From Planctomycetaceae bacterium (GTDB taxonomy: Bacteria > Planctomycetota > Planctomycetia > Pirellulales > UBA1268), in NCBI GenBank assembly GCA_947449135.1, contig CANFQO010000026.1:1-38361 (forward strand): 38,361 bases of DNA, read 5' to 3'. The first letter of the stretch is position 1, and each line of letters begins with the position of its first letter. This document shows positions 34,080 to 38,361 of this stretch, in pieces. A program made the position numbers and the translations under genes. The notes beneath the pieces were generated by a model that worked only from the letters and a program-made list of their open reading frames with translations, did no database searches and was not told where the DNA came from.

Positions 34080-35770
34080 CTGGCCCGGACCACCCAACTC
34101 TCGAAGACCGTCTGGGGGGTGCCGCGAAAGACGCTGCCGAATGCCTGGTCAAACGGCTTGTCTGCGTCAAGCTGCCTGACGAGAGACTCCAGCCGGCTCG
34201 CGGTCGGCATGATGGCGTCGACAAAACCACCGCTCACCACGACTGCCGCCAGCGGATCGCCGTGGCCGGCAAAGAAATCGGCTGGCGAGCCACTCTGTTT
34301 GAGCGCCGCCGGCAGTTCCCGCCGCCACGCCTTTACAAGATCCGCCTTGGGCTCAGCCTTCATCGCCATTGCCCGTCCGGCGCCTCGGGCAAACCAGGCT
34401 GGGACGCCGCGGCCGAGCAGGGCGGCCGTGGTCATCTGCTCTGTGAGAATGGCCCGGGTATCGGCTGCGTCATCGTTCTTATCTTCCGAGTTCTTCTTTC
34501 CTGCGATCTTGTTCTCCGAGGGCGGAACGACTGCGGCGTAGACCACATCTCCCGACACACCGGCGGCGGCCGTCAGCCCCTTGGGCCGTTCGTCGGAAAA
34601 CACCAACTGCCAGAACTCCGAGAGGTCATAGGCCTTCGCGAAGCCGTAGACGACGATGCCTCCTTTGATCAGTGGCGCATCGTCGCCGCTGATCTGCTCC
34701 CGCAGTCGGCGGTCGACCGCTTCCGCCGCAGCAGCCAACTCATCCAGCCGCGACGCTGACAGGTTGCCGATCACCAGCACGTCGCCCCGCTCGAGAACGA
34801 CGGGCGTCTCGTCTGGAATCGCCCGGGACCAGAGATTGGCCCCGGCCTCAGATCGGACCTTCATCAGTTCCCCATGGGAAAGCTGGCGAGACCGCCCCGC
34901 GGCTACAACCGCGTCCAGTTCAGCCTGCGGCGTGAGCTGATCGAGCTTCAACCCCTGATCGATCCACTTCTCGATCGTCGCAATCACGCTCTCCGCCAGC
35001 GGCGGCTTGCCGAGGGGCATCCGCTGCCCGTCGATCCCGGTTCCCTTGAGTTTCTTGATGAGCAAGCTGTCGGCCCCCTTGCCCGAGACGATCGGCGGAC
35101 CGCCGCGGCCACCGCGGATCAGTCGGTCGAGACTGACCATGCTCAGATTCGCCTCCGGTTGGTCGGCGTCATGACAGCCCGCGCAGTGCTCAAGGAGAAC
35201 CGGGGCGACCGCAGCCGCAAACGACACCTCTCCTGGCTTCAGCTTCACCGCTACGACGGGCTTGGTCGGAGCCGCCGCAGGGGGGCCGGCGGTGGCCTTT
35301 CGCGCCATTGCGTCGATGGGTGCAGCGGGATCAGGACCATCAAAAGGCGCTCCGGCATCGATCCACTTCATCAGCAGCCCTAGGTCCGAGGGCGACACCT
35401 TGCCTCCTCCACGCGGCATATCGCCGCTGAGAATCACCTCCACGAGTCTGCTCGATTGGCCCTCGCCCGGCCGAACCACGCCAGACTTCATCAGCCCCGC
35501 GTAGGACACCATCTGAAACCCACCTTTGCGGCCGGCGATATGACAGCCGCCACAATGGTGTGAGAGGATCGGTGCCACCTGGCCCGTGAACGTCAACGCA
35601 GGCTTGGCGGCAGCAGCAGGTCGCTTGGTCGGCTCAGCCGCGGCAGCCGTGCCACCCTCGACGCTTACCGTCAGGCTCGCCATCAACGCCGCCATGCCGA
35701 TCATCAGGGCCGCGCCGAGACCCCGCCCACGGTGCCCACGAAGAACAGGGGAGAGCATGTCGTGTCTCAT
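34064..35770 (-). CDS. Exported di-haem cytochrome c-type protein
   Basis: A 568-residue protein. Residues 1-45 include an exported-type signal (GAALMIGMAALMASLTVSV). Two c-type haem sites are present: CGGCH at 73-77 in a planctomycete cytochrome C-like module (GQVAPILSHHCGGCHIAG, then MPRGGGKVSPSDLGLLMKWI), and CAGCH at 196-200 in a second module (VAPVLLEHCAGCHDAD, MPLGKPPLAE). The C-terminal 250 or so residues have no haem motif and no recognised fold (IVVYGFAKAYDLSEFWQLVF). The ATG at 35770 is used; the frame is open to 35845. It follows the zinc-ribbon gene with a 40-base gap. Haem attachment would need CcsBA, encoded at 14578-18381. It may be an electron carrier or sensor in the periplasm. 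Confidence 0.85.
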   Translation of the reverse strand: MRHDMLSPVLRGHRGRGLGAALMIGMAALMASLTVSVEGGTAAAAEPTKRPAAAAKPALTFTGQVAPILSHHCGGCHIAGRKGGFQMVSYAGLMKSGVVRPGEGQSSRLVEVILSGDMPRGGGKVSPSDLGLLMKWIDAGAPFDGPDPAAPIDAMARKATAGPPAAAPTKPVVAVKLKPGEVSFAAAVAPVLLEHCAGCHDADQPEANLSMVSLDRLIRGGRGGPPIVSGKGADSLLIKKLKGTGIDGQRMPLGKPPLAESVIATIEKWIDQGLKLDQLTPQAELDAVVAAGRSRQLSHGELMKVRSEAGANLWSRAIPDETPVVLERGDVLVIGNLSASRLDELAAAAEAVDRRLREQISGDDAPLIKGGIVVYGFAKAYDLSEFWQLVFSDERPKGLTAAAGVSGDVVYAAVVPPSENKIAGKKNSEDKNDDAADTRAILTEQMTTAALLGRGVPAWFARGAGRAMAMKAEPKADLVKAWRRELPAALKQSGSPADFFAGHGDPLAAVVVSGGFVDAIMPTASRLESLVRQLDADKPFDQAFGSVFRGTPQTVFESWVVRASRVRR

Positions 35771-35810
35771 GGTGAGAGGCGAACGTTTTTGGCACGCCTT
35801 GATTCCGACG

Positions 35811-36206
35811 TCAGTGGCCCCAGGCCGCCGTCCACCAGTATCCAAGCAGGAAGGCTGCGACCGCGATGACCGGAATCATCGCCAGGTAAGCATAGATGGC
35901 CCGGCGGGAAAGCGTGATGAGGTCCTTGCCACGTTCCCGTTTCAGCAGGGATTCCTGAATGTCGTCCGGCGAAGGTAGTTCAAAGGAGTCTTCCGCGAAT
36001 ACTCCACCAGTTTTTCCGACCCGCGGGACGTTCAGTGACGCCAGTGAACGCTCGACGGCTTTGTCTTCGAACGCAGTGGGCTCGCCTCCGGCCGCGGGCA
36101 CGACCACGCGAGTGCCGCACTTCGGGCAGGGCACGGTGTTGCCTACCCATCGCTTGGGAACATGCAACCTGGACCGGCAGTTTGTACAGCGAAATCCAAT
36201 CGGCAT
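35811..36206 (-). CDS. Small zinc-ribbon protein with C-terminal membrane anchor
   Basis: A 131-residue protein. The N-terminus is a zinc ribbon with two CxxC pairs (FRCTNCRSRLHVPKRWVGN, then VPCPKCGTRVVVP), a type common at the start of planctomycete membrane proteins. A polar, acidic linker follows. One membrane helix lies at about 108-127 (AIYAYLAMIPVIAVAAFLLG), with WWTAAWGH at the end. The ATG at 36206 begins directly at the ribbon; the frame is open to 36341 without sense. It is flanked by a membrane protein gene upstream and the di-haem cytochrome downstream on the same strand. The function is unknown. Confidence 0.75.
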   Translation of the reverse strand: MPIGFRCTNCRSRLHVPKRWVGNTVPCPKCGTRVVVPAAGGEPTAFEDKAVERSLASLNVPRVGKTGGVFAEDSFELPSPDDIQESLLKRERGKDLITLSRRAIYAYLAMIPVIAVAAFLLGYWWTAAWGH

Positions 36207-36258
36207 CACGTACCCGTCCGTTTCAGGAACCGCTGACCAGCGGCCGCTTCGGGACCGC

Positions 36259-36576
36259 TCACGGGGCGGACGAATGATCCTGCGGGGGGCTGGCTGGGCG
36301 ATCTCGGCGGGTCGCACTCCCGTCCAGCGCGACGATCCCACTCACCGTGGCGGTCACGGCAACCGCCAGGAACCAGACCACTCCACCGATGAGACCGACC
36401 CGGCCGCAGACGGCAGCCGCTGCCTGATCGCCCAAAGCAGAGAGCAGGCCTCCGAGCCCCAAGACAATCGCTATCACCATCGGCAGGAGGAGCGTTGCCG
36501 CCACTCCCCAGGCAAGAAACCGCCTCGCGAGTTCCGGCAACGACGTTTCCGGCAGACCAGTATCCCGCATACCCAT
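36259..36576 (-). CDS. Small membrane protein of unknown function
   Basis: A protein of about 105 residues with two predicted membrane helices: ARRFLAWGVAATLLLPMVIAIVL in part (about 18-45) and a second at about 60-85 (IGGVVWFLAVAVTATVSGIV). The C-terminus is short and polar. The ATG at 36576 follows GGGAAAGAGA; the frame is open to 36681. It is the first gene of a likely three-gene operon with the zinc-ribbon and cytochrome genes, and it is divergent from the gene at 36794. No family is recognised. Confidence 0.6.
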   Translation of the reverse strand: MGMRDTGLPETSLPELARRFLAWGVAATLLLPMVIAIVLGLGGLLSALGDQAAAAVCGRVGLIGGVVWFLAVAVTATVSGIVALDGSATRRDRPASPPQDHSSAP

Positions 36577-36793
36577 TCTCTTTCCCACCGGACAGCACCG
36601 GACAATCCGGGCCCTGACGAGCACCTTCACACCAGGCCACCGCGGCCGTGTGTTGCCACCCGCGGAGCCAGATTCAGTCATTGTCGGCCAGCCGTGTTGC
36701 CGTAGTCAAGCAAGTCCGGCGTCTGGGCCCCATCGCGCTCAAGAGGTAGACTATCGGCTCTGACAGGATGTCTTCCCGCTCAAGAGATGTGCC

Positions 36794-38361
36794 ATGGATT
36801 GGATGCGGCCCGCGGTTGCACTCGCTCTGGCGAGCCTGCTCGTGCCGGTAGCCGCACGGGCCGATCAGGTGCAAATGGCCGATGGCCGGGTTCTCAACGG
36901 GCGGTTCGTGCTCCTCTCCGGCGTTGCGATCGCCCCCGAGGCCGAGGGCAGTACGAAACCCTCCGGGGGCACGTCGATCCTGATGTGCGACGACGAACTG
37001 ACTCGCACGATGGTTTCCAAGCGGCGGGTGGTGAAGGCCGAACCTGGCCAGGGGGATCCAGGGGCGGAGAAAATCCTGATCCCACAGCGGATCCCCGACG
37101 CCGGCCGCCGCGTGGCCGGTGTTGGCCAAATCCTGGGCACGACGCCCTTTGACGAATACGGCCGCCGGATCCTCTCGATCGGCACCGCTGGCGGTCGCGT
37201 CGACATCGTGCAGGGCATCACGCAGATCGCCGCCCGGTGGACGAGCGTCGAGGGAATTCTCACCGAAAGGCCGCACCTGCTCGACATGAGGATTGCCACC
37301 TCGTCCATTCCGCGGGACGTGCTCAAACGGGTGATCGACCAGCATCTCGATCGCACCAACCCCGACGATCGGCTGCGAGTGGTGCGTTTGTTTCTGCAGG
37401 CGGAACGCTACGACGACGCCAAACAAGAACTCGACGAGGTGCTGCGTGACTTTCCTGATCTCGCGGAATTGGCACAGCAGCGGAAAGACCTGGCGGCTCT
37501 GGCCGCCGCCAAACTGCTCGACGAGGTGCTGATCCGCGGCCGGGTTGGCCAGGATCGGCTGGCACTCAACCTTCTGGAGCAGTTTCCTGCCGATGACGCC
37601 GGGGGCGAGACGGTGGAGGCGGTCCGCGAGGCCCGCGACCGGTATCGCCAGCGGCAGGAGTCGGCCCGCCTCCTCCTCGAAGAATTGCGGCGTCGGGAAA
37701 GTCAGCTGGAAGAGGAGGACGATCGCCGCGAGGCCGCGGTGATCGTCGATGAGATCGAGCAGGGGCTCTCGTTCGCATCGCTCGACCGGCTGGCAACGTT
37801 CGAACGCTTGGGAACAGACCCGGACATGCCAGCAGATGGGGCCCTGGCGATGGCGATCAATGGCTGGCTGCAGGGGGCGGCCAGCGCCGACCGCAACCTC
37901 AAACTCGCATTGTCTTCGGTGCGGGTGCGGACACTCGTCGGAGACTATCTCCGCACATCGGAGCGGGAAAGACGGGACCAGATCTACGCTCGCCTGGAGC
38001 AGGAGGAGGCCTTCGACGCCCCGACCGTCACCGCGATCGCCCGGCAGATGCGGCCCCCCGTCGACGCCTCCGTGGAGATCGCTCCCGGGCTTCACGAACT
38101 CGAGGTGCCCGGCATCGAAGGGGAGGAGAGTTTCCGCTGTCTCGTGCAGTTGCCTCCCGAATACGATCCGCTCCGCACCTATCCGGCGGTCGTCTCGCTG
38201 CACGCGGCCTGGTCCACTCCGCAGAACCAGATTGAGTGGTGGGCCGGAATGCCGGGGCAGGATGGGCAGCGACGTGGCCAGGCGGCCCGCAACGGCACGA
38301 TCGTGATCGCTCCCGCATGGACCCGCGAGCAGCAGACGTCCTATGACTATTCCGCTCGAGA
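36794..38361 (+). CDS. Exported coiled-coil protein with hydrolase-like C-terminus (cut by window end)
   Basis: At least 522 residues; the frame is open to the last base. Residues 1-22 form a signal peptide (MRPAVALALASLLVPVAARA). A beta-rich region follows (about 25-150, QVQMADGRVLNGRFVLLSG), then helical, charged repeats (about 170-330; LFLQAERYDDAKQELDEVL recalls a TPR unit, followed by RRRESQLEEEDDRREA). The last part (from about 445) looks like the start of an alpha/beta-hydrolase or prolyl-oligopeptidase-type domain (CLVQLPPEYDPLRTYPAVVS, then GTIVIAPAW); the catalytic residues lie beyond the edge. The whole opposite strand is open here too but carries no sensible protein. Confidence 0.78.
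   Translation, partial: MDWMRPAVALALASLLVPVAARADQVQMADGRVLNGRFVLLSGVAIAPEAEGSTKPSGGTSILMCDDELTRTMVSKRRVVKAEPGQGDPGAEKILIPQRIPDAGRRVAGVGQILGTTPFDEYGRRILSIGTAGGRVDIVQGITQIAARWTSVEGILTERPHLLDMRIATSSIPRDVLKRVIDQHLDRTNPDDRLRVVRLFLQAERYDDAKQELDEVLRDFPDLAELAQQRKDLAALAAAKLLDEVLIRGRVGQDRLALNLLEQFPADDAGGETVEAVREARDRYRQRQESARLLLEELRRRESQLEEEDDRREAAVIVDEIEQGLSFASLDRLATFERLGTDPDMPADGALAMAINGWLQGAASADRNLKLALSSVRVRTLVGDYLRTSERERRDQIYARLEQEEAFDAPTVTAIARQMRPPVDASVEIAPGLHELEVPGIEGEESFRCLVQLPPEYDPLRTYPAVVSLHAAWSTPQNQIEWWAGMPGQDGQRRGQAARNGTIVIAPAWTREQQTSYDYSAR

Noticed and set aside
35786-35806. Second sigma-54-like element (TTTTGGCACGCC)
   Set aside because: It shares 12 bases with the element at 30528 but lacks the -12 GC and points into the end of the zinc-ribbon gene.
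36674-38203. Long minus-strand open frame of about 509 codons
   Set aside because: The plus-strand frame from 36794 has a signal peptide, repeats and a hydrolase-like end; the minus-strand product has no sensible features.

Overview
The window is a GC-rich bacterial chromosome segment, most likely from a planctomycete (Pirellulales-like). The pointers are a Tat-type DUF1501 protein, a two-haem cytochrome c protein of planctomycete style, a TPR protein carrying two RNA polymerase alpha C-terminal domains, a zinc-ribbon membrane protein, a DUF4912 protein with a Rho-N motif, and many proteins that combine a signal peptide with low-complexity linkers. The assignment rests on gene content read by eye, not on a database search. 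No insertion sequence, prophage or CRISPR array is visible.

Layout. 1-4750 (+): rpmB (L28), gatC, gatA, gatB (tRNA-dependent amidotransferase) and a SAM hydrolase (DUF62 family). 4934-11659 (-): a five-gene envelope cluster, read right to left: an ExbB/TolQ/MotA-like channel, a large ExbD-like protein, a small ExbD-like protein, a PstS-like binding protein and a PDZ/YscW/DUF4214-type protein. 11984-14483 (+): a small conserved membrane-anchored protein, a membrane-anchored HTH protein and a lipoprotein. 14578-18381 (+): ccsBA, a fused ResB-CcsA cytochrome c synthetase. 18276-21245 (-): comEC, whose 3' end contains an inverted pair of REP-like palindromes. 21409-22821 (-): DUF1501. 22975-24924 (+): a cyclic-nucleotide-binding domain fused to a GspE-type ATPase. 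24964-30130 (-): kdsA, a lipoprotein with a degenerate transglutaminase fold, rpmE (L31), prfA (RF1) and prmC. 30131-30830: a gene-free stretch with a sigma-54-like promoter followed by a multi-hairpin RNA candidate ending in a U-tract. 30831-32375 (+): tRNA-Thr(CGT) and the TPR-alphaCTD protein. 32533-33720 (+): DUF4912 protein. 33721-34063: a second structured intergenic region. 34064-36576 (-): a membrane protein, a zinc-ribbon protein and a di-haem cytochrome. 36794 to the edge (+): an exported coiled-coil protein with an alpha/beta-hydrolase-like C-terminus, cut by the window end.

Together the genes cover translation (L28, L31, GatCAB, RF1 and its methylase, tRNA-Thr), cell-envelope biogenesis (KdsA, the proton-channel cluster, lipoproteins), cytochrome c maturation and use (CcsBA and the di-haem protein) and DNA uptake (ComEC). 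The two most unusual items are the proton-channel cluster, in which one ExbD-like partner keeps the membrane aspartate and the other has alanine in its place, and the sigma-54-like promoter plus folded RNA at 30530-30699.
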